A stretch of 64,000 bases of DNA. It comes from Nocardioides jiangxiensis (GTDB lineage Bacteria > Actinomycetota > Actinomycetes > Propionibacteriales > Nocardioidaceae). A program made the position numbers and the translations under genes. The notes under the pieces are model-generated. The model saw nothing but the letters and a program-made list of their open reading frames with translations. It searched no databases and was not told where the DNA came from. Positions 42,686 through 51,046 of the stretch are shown in pieces. Location: contig NZ_JAUQTA010000001.1 of assembly GCF_030580915.1 (NCBI RefSeq), positions 930,001-994,000 of the forward strand, in the 5' to 3' direction. The first letter of the stretch is position 1. The number at the start of each line of letters is the position of its first letter.

Positions 42686-42699
42686 CCGCCTCCTTCGCC

Positions 42700-42778
42700 G
42701 AGACGGGGCCTGTGCCGCCGCGAGACGGCGCTTGTGCCGGGCACAAGCCCCGTCTCAGCGCGGCACGAGGCCCGTCTC
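42700..42778. repeat. nested palindrome, four GAGACGG-type units (family B)
   Basis: Four related 17-19-base units in alternating orientation: GAGACGGGGCCTGTGCC, GAGACGGCGCTTGTGCC, then GGCACAAGCCCCGTCTC and GGCACGAGGCCCGTCTC. The inner two and outer two form hairpins. It fills the space between convergent genes and reaches into the stop codon of the zinc-ribbon gene at 42777, so it may also terminate both. Confidence 0.8.
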
Positions 42779-43007
42779 AGCTCGAGGAGGAGCTGGACGT
42801 CGAGGACGAGGAGCTGGCAGAGGAGGAGCTGGACCGCGAGTCGGTGCGGTAGAAGCCGGAGCCCTTGAAGTGGACACCGGCAGCACTGAAGACCTTGCGC
42901 AGCTTGCCGTCGCACTCGGGGCAGACGGTCAGCGCGTCCTCGCTGAAGCTCTGGAACTGCTCGAAGGTGTGGCCGCACGCGGTGCAGGCGTACTGATAGG
43001 TCGGCAT
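42777..43007 (-). CDS. FmdB/Ruc-like zinc-ribbon protein with serine tail
   Basis: 76 residues. An N-terminal zinc ribbon has two CxxC pairs (CTAC at about 8-11, CPEC at about 29-32), then KVFSAAGVHFKGSGFYRTD, and the last 20 residues are nearly all Ser. This is the FmdB family; the match in sequence and position to M. tuberculosis Rv0991c (Ruc), a redox-activated chaperone whose cysteines bind zinc when reduced, suggests the same role. TAGAAT lies 9 bases before the ATG. The poly-Ser tail resembles the disordered tail of Ruc. Confidence 0.85.
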   Translation of the reverse strand: MPTYQYACTACGHTFEQFQSFSEDALTVCPECDGKLRKVFSAAGVHFKGSGFYRTDSRSSSSSASSSSSTSSSSSS

Positions 43008-43032
43008 GGTGCGCACATTCTAGAGGAACGCG

Positions 43033-43066
43033 CGAGGCCCGCCTCCCTCCTGGGAGACGGGCCTCG
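43033..43066 (-). terminator. hairpin after mscL
   Basis: CGAGGCCCG...CGGGCCTCG with an inner CTCCC-TCCT-GGGAG stem and a single C/A mismatch, 21 bases beyond the mscL stop and before the zinc-ribbon start. Confidence 0.75.
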
Positions 43067-43086
43067 AGACGAGGTGCTGCGTCAGA

Positions 43087-43434
43087 TCACTTGGCGAGCG
43101 AGTCGCGGATCTGGGTGAGGAGCTCGACCTCGGTCGGGCCGGCGGCCTCCTCCGGGAAGAAGCGCGCCTTCGCCTTCGTGTAGGGCACCACGATGAAGAA
43201 GTAGACGACCGCGGCGATGATCACGAACGCGACCAGCGCGTTGATGAACAGACCGACGTTGACACCACCCAGGGTGACCTTGCTGAAGTCGGGCTGGCCG
43301 CCCGCCTTGCCGATCAGGCTCATCACGAGCGCGGTGAACTCGGTGACCACCTTGGCGAACGCCGTGGCCATGATGAAGGCCACCGCGAGCTCGATCAGGT
43401 TGCCGCGAAGCAGGAAGTTCTTGAAGCCAGACAT
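43087..43434 (-). CDS. mscL: large-conductance mechanosensitive channel
   Basis: 115 residues. N-terminal amphipathic helix GFKNFLLRGN, TM1 LAVAFIMATAFAKVVTEFT (about 15-33), periplasmic loop, TM2 (about 65-85) and a charged C-terminal helix: a complete MscL. It opens under membrane tension on osmotic downshock. AAGGAGAT is 5 bases before ATG 43434, the best Shine-Dalgarno sequence in this part of the window. Position close to the Ruc-like and cyclo-ligase genes matches M. tuberculosis Rv0985c-Rv0992c. Confidence 0.96.
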   Translation of the reverse strand: MSGFKNFLLRGNLIELAVAFIMATAFAKVVTEFTALVMSLIGKAGGQPDFSKVTLGGVNVGLFINALVAFVIIAAVVYFFIVVPYTKAKARFFPEEAAGPTEVELLTQIRDSLAK

Positions 43435-43494
43435 GGTGATCTCCTTGAAATAACCGGTCCGCCATGCCCCGAGCATGACGATGTCGCAGGCAGA

Positions 43495-44136
43495 CTAGCG
43501 GGCCAGAGCGACCGTCAGTAGGCCCCGCGCCGCACGACCGGCGATCTCCACTCCCTGGTCCGCCGTGACCGCGAGGACGAGGAGCCTCCCCCGCTGGCCG
43601 TCAGTCGGCGCCTCCGTCTGGCGCGGCAGCGCGAGCACCAGCCCCGCCTGGAGGACGAGCACCCCCGAGGGGGTCGCCGCAGCCGGGTCGGCGGCGAAGA
43701 GGTCGACCCGGTCCCCCACCCGGAGCAGGCCCACCACGGCGGCGTCGGCGATCCGGACCGGCATCGCGACGAGGCCGTCGTGGCCCTCCAGCAGTGACGG
43801 ACCGACCAGCCTCGCCTCGGTGACCACCTCGCCCGGAGCGACGGCACCGGCCAGCGTCCGCCCGACCGGAGCAGCCGCCGCGTCCGACGGCACGACCGCG
43901 ACCGGCAGCGCCGTGCTCGCGACATCGGCAGCGCCCACCACCTCGCCCGCGGCGAGCGCACGCACCGCGACCAGGACGGCAGCCGTGCGGGGAGGCGGCG
44001 GCGCGACCGCCCGCACGGTCGCCAGCACCGCAACGGCCGCACACACCGCGCTCAGCAGCCTCCGGCGCACCAGGATCGCGCGGCGCAGCTCACCAGCGAC
44101 GGCGCCGAGCCGTCGGCGTACTCCCGAGAAGTCCAT
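43495..44136 (-). CDS. SAF-domain protein (CpaB/RcpC-like)
   Basis: 213 residues. A basic N-terminus and one membrane helix (about 27-45) are followed by an SAF domain (about 52-115: VLVAVRALAAGEVVGAADV, ...LAGAVAPGEVVTEARLV) and a beta-rich C-terminal part. SAF proteins of this kind belong to Flp pilus assembly (CpaB) or are orphan envelope proteins; no other pilus gene is in the window, so the role is open. It lies 60 bases upstream of mscL in the same direction. Confidence 0.82.
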   Translation of the reverse strand: MDFSGVRRRLGAVAGELRRAILVRRRLLSAVCAAVAVLATVRAVAPPPPRTAAVLVAVRALAAGEVVGAADVASTALPVAVVPSDAAAAPVGRTLAGAVAPGEVVTEARLVGPSLLEGHDGLVAMPVRIADAAVVGLLRVGDRVDLFAADPAAATPSGVLVLQAGLVLALPRQTEAPTDGQRGRLLVLAVTADQGVEIAGRAARGLLTVALAR

Positions 44137-44187
44137 GCCGCGACGCTAGGCCGGGTACGCCGGACCCCGCCGGCGTCGTCCACAGCC

Positions 44188-44436
44188 TCAGCCGTGGTGG
44201 GGCGGGACCTGCCGCTTGAGCCACTCCTCCGAGGTGCCACTCGAGCGCTGCTCGTCGCGGTCGTCACCGGTGCTCTCCGGCACGACGTCGCCGAAGACCG
44301 CCGCGAGACGCGCCTTGCGCTTCCACGCGGGCTCGGCCGGCTGGGCGGGCTGCGCCGCGGCGGGCGGGTCGCTGGGCTCGGGAGCCGCGACCGGTCCCGC
44401 CTGCTCATCCGGCGACGTCGAGGACGGCTCGCTCAT
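44188..44436 (-). CDS. small Pro/Ala-rich protein of unknown function
   Basis: 82 residues. N-terminal half is disordered (Ser/Pro/Ala/Glu), the C-terminal half is mixed-charge, with EPAWKRKARLAAVFGDVVPE and a closing EEWLKRQVPPHHG. I do not recognise the family. Its ATG overlaps the stop of the LCP gene (ATGA), so it is translated together with it and may be an accessory to wall assembly. Confidence 0.7.
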   Translation of the reverse strand: MSEPSSTSPDEQAGPVAAPEPSDPPAAAQPAQPAEPAWKRKARLAAVFGDVVPESTGDDRDEQRSSGTSEEWLKRQVPPHHG

Positions 44437-45626
44437 GCGCAGAGCCCGTTCTCGCGGGCGATCTCCTCGTGGGTCGCGTCGTCCGCGGTGGAGTCGGCGC
44501 CCGGCGACGAGCTCGGCGAGGACGAGGAGGAGGGCTTGCCCTTGCCACCCTTGTCGCTCTTCGAGCCCTCGTCGCCGGCGCTGACCGCGTCGGAGGAGAG
44601 CTTCTTCGACAGCGGCTGGTCGTTGCGGATCTTGCGCCAGAGCTTGTCGGCGTCGGAGGTCCACACGAGCCGGTTCGGGTCCGGCTCGTAGCTGGTGAAG
44701 GGCACGGTGATGAACTTGATGTCGTCGAGGCTGATGCCCTTGAACTGCAGGCCCAGGTCCGCGATCTTCTTGAGGTTGCCCAGGCCCTTGTCGACGGTCA
44801 GCGACTTCGTCGCGGCCTTGAGGAAGTTGATCAGGCGGACCGGGTTCGCCAGGGTGCCCGCGCTCATCACCTTGTTGATCATCGAGGCGATGAAGACCTG
44901 CTGGCGCTTCATCCGGCCGATGTCGCCGTTGGCCGAGATGCCGTGGCGCACGCGGACGTAGTCGAGCGCCTCGCGCCCCTTGACCGTGCGGGTGCCGGCC
45001 TTGAGGTGGATGTTGCCGACGGTGTCGTCGACGTCCTCGGGCACGCAGATCCGCACGCCGTGGACCGCGTCCACCATGTCCTTGAAGCCGCTGAAGTCGA
45101 CCACGACGAAGTCGTCGATGCGGATACCCGTCAGCTGCTCGACCTGCTGCACGGTGCAGGTGGGGCCGCCGTAGGAGAAGGCGGCGTTGAACATGGCGAA
45201 GCCACCCGGGATGGTGTCGCCGTTGCGCTTCTTGCAGTCGGGCCGCTGCACCATGGCGTCGCGCGGGAGGCTGACGCCGTAGGCGTGCTTCCGGTCCGCC
45301 GACAGGTGCACGATGATCGTGGTGTCGGAGCGCTGGCCGTCGTTGGTGAGGCCGTCGATGTTGTTGCCCTTGCCGTCACGCGAGTCCGAGCCCATGACGA
45401 GGATGTTGAGCGGACCCTTCGGGCCGGTGTTGACCTTGGCCGGGCGGTTCGTCAGGAGTCCGTTGAGGTCGACGACGTTGAGGTTGGCGTTGAGCGTGCG
45501 GTACGTGTAGCAGACGAAGAGCGTCATCGCGACGGTCAGCGTCAGGACGCCGTAGCCGAAGGTCCGGAGCACGTGGTGCTGCCGAGATGCCGCGGCACGG
45601 TGCCGCGCTGCGCTCTGCTGCGTCAA
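44433..45626 (-). CDS. LytR-CpsA-Psr (LCP) family cell-wall ligase
   Basis: 397 residues. One membrane helix (about 20-40) then the LCP domain: NILVMGSDSRDG (about 68-79), RSDTTIIVHL, YGVSLPRDAMV and VRVRHGISANGDIGRMKRQQVF with the Arg/Asp residues that hold the polyprenyl pyrophosphate. LCP enzymes attach arabinogalactan or teichoic-type polymers to peptidoglycan. A Ser-rich tail of about 50 residues ends the chain. TTG 45626 was chosen: AAGGA is 6 bases upstream and it gives a short lead to the helix; the open frame extends upstream without such a site. Confidence 0.9.
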   Translation of the reverse strand: MTQQSAARHRAAASRQHHVLRTFGYGVLTLTVAMTLFVCYTYRTLNANLNVVDLNGLLTNRPAKVNTGPKGPLNILVMGSDSRDGKGNNIDGLTNDGQRSDTTIIVHLSADRKHAYGVSLPRDAMVQRPDCKKRNGDTIPGGFAMFNAAFSYGGPTCTVQQVEQLTGIRIDDFVVVDFSGFKDMVDAVHGVRICVPEDVDDTVGNIHLKAGTRTVKGREALDYVRVRHGISANGDIGRMKRQQVFIASMINKVMSAGTLANPVRLINFLKAATKSLTVDKGLGNLKKIADLGLQFKGISLDDIKFITVPFTSYEPDPNRLVWTSDADKLWRKIRNDQPLSKKLSSDAVSAGDEGSKSDKGGKGKPSSSSSPSSSPGADSTADDATHEEIARENGLCA

Positions 45627-45814
45627 CGGAATCCTTCGGTCGGAGGCGGCACGGCCTCCTCCCCGACAGAAGACCCTGCGCACATTCCTTGCATTGTGAC
45701 GGGTGCGGCCCGATCGGACAAAAGCATCCCGCCCCGGGACTCCCGACGCGGCGTGCAAGGATGTACGCCGTCGCGTCGTCGGCCTGCCCCCGTGGTGGCC
45801 CGCCGGGCGACGTG

Positions 45815-45890
45815 GCCCTAGTAGCTCAGGGGATAGAGCACCGCTCTCCTAAAGCGGGTGTCGCAGGTTCGAATCCTGCCTGGGGCGCCA
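45815..45890 (+). tRNA. tRNA-Arg, anticodon CCT
   Basis: 76 bases, CCA encoded. Acceptor GCCCTAG / CTGGGGC, D arm GCTCAGGGGATAGAGC, anticodon stem CCGCT/AGCGG with loop CTCCTAA (anticodon CCT, reads AGG), T arm GCAGGTTCGAATCCTGC. It stands alone upstream of a methyltransferase gene. Confidence 0.96.
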
Positions 45891-45928
45891 CGCACGACGC
45901 CTGGTCGCGCGCGAGGAAGGGCACGACC

Positions 45929-46777
45929 ATGACCCTGCGCCGGACCTCGGCCGCGATCAGCCCGACCGCGCACTACACGGGCTACGTCTGGGCCCGGCAC
46001 GGCGTGGGTCCGGCCGGTCTCGCGACGCGCACCGGCGCCGTCCTCTACAACGCCCTCCGGCCCGCGATGGCTGCCTCCGCGGGCGCGGGCGGCCCGACGC
46101 TCGAGGGCCTGCTCCTGGGCCGCCACCGGGCGATGGACCAGCTCCTGTCCGAGGCCATCGACAGCGGCCGCGTCGGCCAGGTCGTCGAGATCGCAGCGGG
46201 CCTCTCCCCGCGCGGCCACCAGTACGCCGCGGCGTACGGCGAGCGGCTGACCTACGTGGAGGCGGACCTGCCCGGCATGGCCCGGCTCAAGCGTGAGGCG
46301 CTGGAGCGCGTCGGGGGCCCGGGCTCGACGACCCACCACGTCGTCGACTTCGACGCCCTGGCCACGGAGGGTCCGCAGTCGCTCGACGCCGTCATGGCCG
46401 GGCTCGACCCCACGGTCGGCACCGCTGTCATCACCGAAGGGCTGCTCAACTACCTGCCGACCGAGGCCGTGACGGGTCTCTGGAGCCGGCTCGCGACGCA
46501 GCTGAGCCGCTTCCCGGCAGGGCTCTACCTCTCCGACCTGCACCTGGCCGGCGAGAACAGCAGCACCGTGCTGTCGGCGTTCTCGACCCTGCTCGGCGCG
46601 TTCGTGCGGGGTCGGATCCACTTCCACTTCGCCGACGCGGCGGCGGCCGAGGGCGCGCTGCTCGAGGCGGGATTCCGCGAGGCGCGCCTGCACCGTCCCG
46701 ACGCCGAGCGGTTCGACCTGCCGCCGCACCTGCGGGCCGGTGCCCGCCTCGTGCGGGTCGTCGACGCCCGCATCTGA
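45929..46777 (+). CDS. class I methyltransferase, leucine-carboxyl-methyltransferase-like
   Basis: 282 residues. PPM1/LCMT-type SAM methyltransferase: VVEIAAGLSPRGHQYA (about 84-99) is the SAM loop, YVEADLPGM the acidic strand end, and AVITEGLLNYLP (about 169-180) the family signature. Substrates of bacterial members are mostly unknown, some act on polyketides or other small carboxylates. GAGGAAGGG precedes ATG 45929 by 7 bases. It converges on the next gene with an 11-base gap containing a small TGACCG-ACGA-CGGTCA hairpin. Confidence 0.83.
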   Translation: MTLRRTSAAISPTAHYTGYVWARHGVGPAGLATRTGAVLYNALRPAMAASAGAGGPTLEGLLLGRHRAMDQLLSEAIDSGRVGQVVEIAAGLSPRGHQYAAAYGERLTYVEADLPGMARLKREALERVGGPGSTTHHVVDFDALATEGPQSLDAVMAGLDPTVGTAVITEGLLNYLPTEAVTGLWSRLATQLSRFPAGLYLSDLHLAGENSSTVLSAFSTLLGAFVRGRIHFHFADAAAAEGALLEAGFREARLHRPDAERFDLPPHLRAGARLVRVVDARI

Positions 46778-46787
46778 CCGACGACGG

Positions 46788-47960
46788 TCAGCCGACCACC
46801 TGGAAGCGGATGCCCGCCGCCTGCAGGCGCCGGATGAGCGACTCCCCCATCGCCTGGGCGGTGGTGACCATGCCGGCGGTTGGCGGGTTCTCGTCGAAGG
46901 CGAGGCAGAGCGCCGACTCCGCGAGCATCTTCGAGGTCTCGGTGTAGCCCGGGTCGCCGCCGGAGACCCGCGTGTGGATCGTGCGGCCGGCCGCCTCGCC
47001 GATGAAGTCGACGGTGAACCACGACTTCTTCCGCTTCTTCTCACTCGGGCCCTCGCCCTGCGGCATCCGCCGGCCCATCGCCTCACGCAGCGGCTTGACC
47101 TGCGCGGCGGACGCGATGGCGCCGACCACCGCGGCACCGCCCACGGCGTACCGCAGGGTCTTGGTGCCCGCGTAGTGCGAGTAGCGGAAGTCCGGTCCGT
47201 ACGACGCGAGAGCCGCGCCGCTGCGGGCGACGATCGTCGGGTCGATGGTCGGGAGCGGCACGAGCCAGTAGCCGAGCTCCTTGTCACGGCCCGGCCGTCC
47301 GGCGACCGCGCGGCTGCGACGGCCCTGCGGGCGCGGCTCGACGGCCTTGCGCTCCTTCGCCGCCTGCGCCATCTGGCGGGCCCGGCTCGCCGCACCGAGG
47401 AACGAGTGGAAGGTGCCGCCCGACGCCATCGCGTCCGAGCGCACGACACCGCGCAGCGTCACCGGGCCGGAGGTGTCGAGCTGCTGCACCGTGTAGTAGG
47501 CGCCGAGGTCGTGCGGGATCGAGTCGAAGCCGCAGGCGTGCACGATGCGGGCGCCGCTGGCCTCGGCCGTGGCGTGGTGCTCGAGGTACATGCGGTCCAC
47601 GAACTCGGGCTCCCCGGTGAGGTCGACGTAGTCGGTGCCCTGGGCCGCGCAGGCGGCGACGAGCGGGCCGCCGAGGGCGAGATACGGACCGACCGTCGTG
47701 ATGACGACCCTGGTACGGGCCACGACCTGCTCCAGGGCCGCCTGGTCCCCCGCGTCGACAACCACCAGCTCCATCGTCTCCAGGCGCGGGTCGATGGCGC
47801 TCAGCCGCTCGCGCACCTTCGCGAGCTTGTCCGCGTTGCGGCCGGCGAGTGCCCACCGCAGCCGTGCGGGTGCGTTGCGGGCGAGGTACTCCGCGGTGAG
47901 GCCACCGGTGAACCCGGTGGCGCCGAAGAGGACGATGTCGAACTCGCGATCGGTGCTCAT
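46788..47960 (-). CDS. saccharopine dehydrogenase-like / trans-acting enoyl reductase family
   Basis: 390 residues. Rossmann fold with VLFGATGFTGGLTAEYL (about 10-26) at the N-terminus, LAGRNADKLAKV, TTVGPYLALGGPLVAACAAQGTDYVDLTGE (about 88-117), and HACGFDSIPHDLG. This is the family of M. tuberculosis Rv2449c/Rv2953, where the latter is a trans-acting enoyl reductase for phenolic glycolipids. Substrate not known here; lipid modification is a reasonable guess. CAGAGT lies 6 bases before ATG 47960. Confidence 0.85.
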   Translation of the reverse strand: MSTDREFDIVLFGATGFTGGLTAEYLARNAPARLRWALAGRNADKLAKVRERLSAIDPRLETMELVVVDAGDQAALEQVVARTRVVITTVGPYLALGGPLVAACAAQGTDYVDLTGEPEFVDRMYLEHHATAEASGARIVHACGFDSIPHDLGAYYTVQQLDTSGPVTLRGVVRSDAMASGGTFHSFLGAASRARQMAQAAKERKAVEPRPQGRRSRAVAGRPGRDKELGYWLVPLPTIDPTIVARSGAALASYGPDFRYSHYAGTKTLRYAVGGAAVVGAIASAAQVKPLREAMGRRMPQGEGPSEKKRKKSWFTVDFIGEAAGRTIHTRVSGGDPGYTETSKMLAESALCLAFDENPPTAGMVTTAQAMGESLIRRLQAAGIRFQVVG

Positions 47961-48026
47961 GGCGCCACTCTGCCGCACCACCCGCAGCGACGGGAACCGG
48001 TCAGCGGTGCCGCGCGTCACAGGTGC

Positions 48027-49955
48027 ATGACGACCTCGAAGACCCTCGCGATCACCGGTGTCGCGGCCCTGGCCCTCGGCGGCGCGTTCGCCGCCGGCGT
48101 CCACGTCGGCGGCACGGACCACCACACGCCGGCGACCCGTGTCGTCGCGCCGCCCGCGGCCGGCCACCGGCTGGCCTCCGGCGACCTCTCGCTCGTCGCC
48201 GCGGGCGACTGCGACAGCCTGCTGGGCTGGTACGTCGACAACAGCCGCGACCTGGTCACGGCCTGGGGCTGGGGCGGCGGGCTGGTGGTCGACGACATGG
48301 CCATGCGTGGCGCGAAGACCGACTCCCAGCTTCCCCTGGCCGCCTCGGCCGCCGGACGTGAGTCAGCGGCCAGCGGCATCGACAGCCGGTCCTCCAGCGC
48401 CACCGGCACGAACGTGCAGGAGGCCGGCGTCGACGAGCCCGACGTGGTGAAGACGGACGGTGCGGTCCTGCTCCGGATGGTCGGCGACGACCTGGTCGTC
48501 TACGACGTCACGGGCACGAGGCCCGCGCGGGTCGGGCGCCTGGACCTCCCCGGCAGCCAGAAGGCACAGCCCGAGCTCCTGCTCGTCGGCCACGACGCCG
48601 TCGTCCTCTCGCAGCGCTGGGACGCCGACGGCACCCCGAGCACGCGCGTGGACACGGTCGACCTCTCCACGCCGTCGGCGCCGAAGGTCACCGACTCCGC
48701 GTCGTACGCCGCGAACCTGCTCTCCGCCCGGCAGTACGGCGACACCGTGCGGCTGGTGCTCGGCACCGGCCTGCCGATGCTCGACTTCGTGTCCCCGCAC
48801 GGCGGCCTGACCGAGAAGAAGGCGCTGGAGAAGAACCGCGAGGTACTCGCGCGCTCCACGATCAGCGACTGGCTGCCGTCGGTCACGGAGGGCGACCGCA
48901 CGACGCAGGTCGTCGACTGCGCGGACATGGCGCGCCCGGAGGACTTCACCGGGGCGGGCACCGTCTCGGTCGTCGGCTGGTCGGGCGCGACGCCGGAGGA
49001 GCGGTCGTCCACGGGGGTGGCGACCGGCTCCGACATCGTCTACTCGTCGGCCGACCGGCTCTACCTGGCGACGTCCGGCTCCGGTCGTGGCTGCTTCGAC
49101 TGCGTCGGTCCACTCGTCGACCGGACCGTGCCCGGCCCCTGGCCGGGCGGCGGCGGGGAGGACGGCACCACCCAGATCCACGCCTTCCGGCTCCACGGCA
49201 CGACCGCGTCGTACCTCGGGAGCGGCGAGGTGGAGGGCCGGGTCGACGACCGCTGGGCGATGGACGCCGTGGACGGCACGCTCCGGGTGGCGGTCAGCCC
49301 GACCCAGCAGACCGGGGACTGGAACTCGATCGTCACCCTCCAGGAGGGCGCGGGGGCCCTCGAGCCGCTGGGTCGCGTCGACCGGCTCGGCGTCGGCGAG
49401 CAGATCCAGTCGGTGCGCTGGTTCGACGACCTCGCGGTGCTGGTGACCTTCCGCCAGGTGGACCCGCTCTACGCGATCGACCTGTCGCACCCGGCCCACC
49501 CGAAGGCCCTCGGTGCCCTGAAGGTGCCCGGCTACTCCGACTACCTGCACCCGATCGGCGACCACCGGGTCCTCGGGCTCGGCGTCGATGCGGACGGCCG
49601 CGGGATGAGCCGCGGGGGCAAGGTCGCGGTCTTCGACCTCAGCGACCCGACCCACCCCGTCCGCCAGGGGCAGAACACCTACGCGCGCAACATCCAGGTG
49701 ATGGCCGGCCAGGACCCGCGGCAGTTCACCTGGGTCCCGGCCAGCCACACGGCGTACACCGTGATCGCGCGCTACGGCCGGACCGGCGGCATGACCGGCT
49801 GGGTCTCGGTGCTGGAGGTCGGCGCGGACGGATCGCTGCGGCGCCACAACGTCAAGGGCACCGAGGGGTACGACGACGTCGCCGCGCTGCGCACGGTCCC
49901 GCTGCCCGACGGTCGGGTCGCCCTGGTGACGGAGGACAGCGCCCGCTTCCTCTGA
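48027..49955 (+). CDS. exported beta-propeller domain protein
   Basis: 642 residues. A hydrophobic N-terminal helix (about 8-24) anchors or exports it. The family marker TNVQEAGVDEPDVVKTDG (about 132-149) is clear, after which the chain is a run of beta-propeller blades (for example RVGRLDLPGSQ, VDTVDLSTPSAPKV, YAIDLSHPAHPKALG, VAVFDLSDPTHPVR). Function is unknown; such proteins are secreted in actinobacteria and archaea and occur near wall genes. ATG 48027 begins the hydrophobic segment; upstream codons are arginine-rich and unlikely to be translated. Confidence 0.85.
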   Translation: MTTSKTLAITGVAALALGGAFAAGVHVGGTDHHTPATRVVAPPAAGHRLASGDLSLVAAGDCDSLLGWYVDNSRDLVTAWGWGGGLVVDDMAMRGAKTDSQLPLAASAAGRESAASGIDSRSSSATGTNVQEAGVDEPDVVKTDGAVLLRMVGDDLVVYDVTGTRPARVGRLDLPGSQKAQPELLLVGHDAVVLSQRWDADGTPSTRVDTVDLSTPSAPKVTDSASYAANLLSARQYGDTVRLVLGTGLPMLDFVSPHGGLTEKKALEKNREVLARSTISDWLPSVTEGDRTTQVVDCADMARPEDFTGAGTVSVVGWSGATPEERSSTGVATGSDIVYSSADRLYLATSGSGRGCFDCVGPLVDRTVPGPWPGGGGEDGTTQIHAFRLHGTTASYLGSGEVEGRVDDRWAMDAVDGTLRVAVSPTQQTGDWNSIVTLQEGAGALEPLGRVDRLGVGEQIQSVRWFDDLAVLVTFRQVDPLYAIDLSHPAHPKALGALKVPGYSDYLHPIGDHRVLGLGVDADGRGMSRGGKVAVFDLSDPTHPVRQGQNTYARNIQVMAGQDPRQFTWVPASHTAYTVIARYGRTGGMTGWVSVLEVGADGSLRRHNVKGTEGYDDVAALRTVPLPDGRVALVTEDSARFL

Positions 49956-50020
49956 CGTCCTCCGCCCGGGGCCCGTCCTTCCGCCGCCCCGGGCGGACGA
50001 GCGCGGGCTACCGTGAAGAC

Positions 50021-50290
50021 ATGTGCCGCAACATCCGTCCGCTCAACAACTTCGAGCCGCCCGCGACCTCCGACGAGGTGACCGCCGCCGCGCTGCAGTT
50101 CGTCCGCAAGGTCTCCGGCACGGTGAAGCCGTCGCAGGCCAACCAGGCCGCGTTCGACGAGGCCGTGCACGAGATCGCGCACATCACCCAGCACCTGCTC
50201 GACCGGCTGGTGACCAGTGCGCCGCCCAAGGACCGTGCGGTCGAGGCGGCGAAGGCGAAGGCCCGGGCCCAGCTGCGCTACGGCAGCTGA
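50021..50290 (+). CDS. DUF2277 family protein
   Basis: 89 residues, soluble, helical. MCRNIRPLNNFEPPATSDEV at the start is the DUF2277 signature, with Cys at position 2 retained after Met. The role is unknown. TACCGT at 50009-50014 is 6 bases before the ATG, a leaderless pattern. It converges on the DtxR gene with a 6-base gap. Confidence 0.9.
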   Translation: MCRNIRPLNNFEPPATSDEVTAAALQFVRKVSGTVKPSQANQAAFDEAVHEIAHITQHLLDRLVTSAPPKDRAVEAAKAKARAQLRYGS

Positions 50291-50296
50291 GCGCGA

Positions 50297-50983
50297 TCAG
50301 CGGCGGCTGACGAAGATGTGGTCCGCCGAGTCCAGCATGACCTCGGCGGTCTCGCCGCCGGAGCCGACCAGGACGCCCTCGCGGGTGGGGGCCGCGGTCA
50401 CGGTCTGGCCGGGCAGCGCACCGACGCGACGCAGCGCGGACATCAGCGCCTCGTCCTTCTGGGTCTCCTCGGAGATGCGGCGGACCAGGACGCGCACCTC
50501 ACCGGGACCGGTGATCGCGGCCAGCGGCTCGACGCCCTCCATGAACCCGTCGACGTCACCGGACTGGCCGAGCTCGTCGAGGCCGGGGATCGGGTTGCCG
50601 TAGGGCGACTCGGTCGGGTTGCCCAGCAGCTCGAGCAGGCGCCGCTCGACCTGCTCCGAGATCACGTGCTCCCAGCGGCAGGCTTCGGCGTGCACGAGCT
50701 CCCAGTCGAGGCCGATGACGTCGGTGAGCAGCCGCTCGGCGAGGCGGTGCTTGCGCATGACCCGGGTGGCCAGCTGGCGGCCGGACTCGGTGAGCTCCAG
50801 GTGGCGGTCACCCTCCACAGTGAGCAGCCCGTCGCGCTCCAGACGGGCGACGGTCTGCGACACGGTGGGGCCACTCTGGTGCAGGCGCTCCGCGATACGG
50901 GCCCGCAGCGGGACGATCCCTTCCTCGATCAGCTCGTAGATCGTGCGGAGGTACATCTCGGTGGTGTCGATGAGGTCGCTCAC
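50297..50983 (-). CDS. DtxR/MntR family metal-dependent regulator
   Basis: 228 residues. DNA-binding N-terminus [29 protein letters not shown] with helix-turn-helix [18 protein letters not shown], dimer/metal region with HRLAERLL and [15 protein letters not shown] (Cys, Glu and His ligands), and a C-terminal SH3/FeoA-like domain. Metal-loaded family members repress iron or manganese uptake genes. GTG 50983 matches the usual N-terminus of the family; ATG at 50992 or 50995 is possible. Fe versus Mn cannot be decided. Confidence 0.92.
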   Translation of the reverse strand: MSDLIDTTEMYLRTIYELIEEGIVPLRARIAERLHQSGPTVSQTVARLERDGLLTVEGDRHLELTESGRQLATRVMRKHRLAERLLTDVIGLDWELVHAEACRWEHVISEQVERRLLELLGNPTESPYGNPIPGLDELGQSGDVDGFMEGVEPLAAITGPGEVRVLVRRISEETQKDEALMSALRRVGALPGQTVTAAPTREGVLVGSGGETAEVMLDSADHIFVSRR

Positions 50984-51046
50984 ACGTCCCATCATCCCTT
51001 ATCCCCCGGACACGCTTCGTTCACAGGTCTCTGGCACAGTCGGGGC

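Noticed and set aside
44433..45758. Upstream start of the LCP gene near 45758
   Set aside because: The extra 44 residues are Arg-rich without features; TTG 45626 has an AAGGA ribosome-binding site at proper spacing.
46740..48026. Upstream extension of the beta-propeller gene
   Set aside because: Antisense to the enoyl-reductase-like gene; the hydrophobic signal segment begins at 48027.
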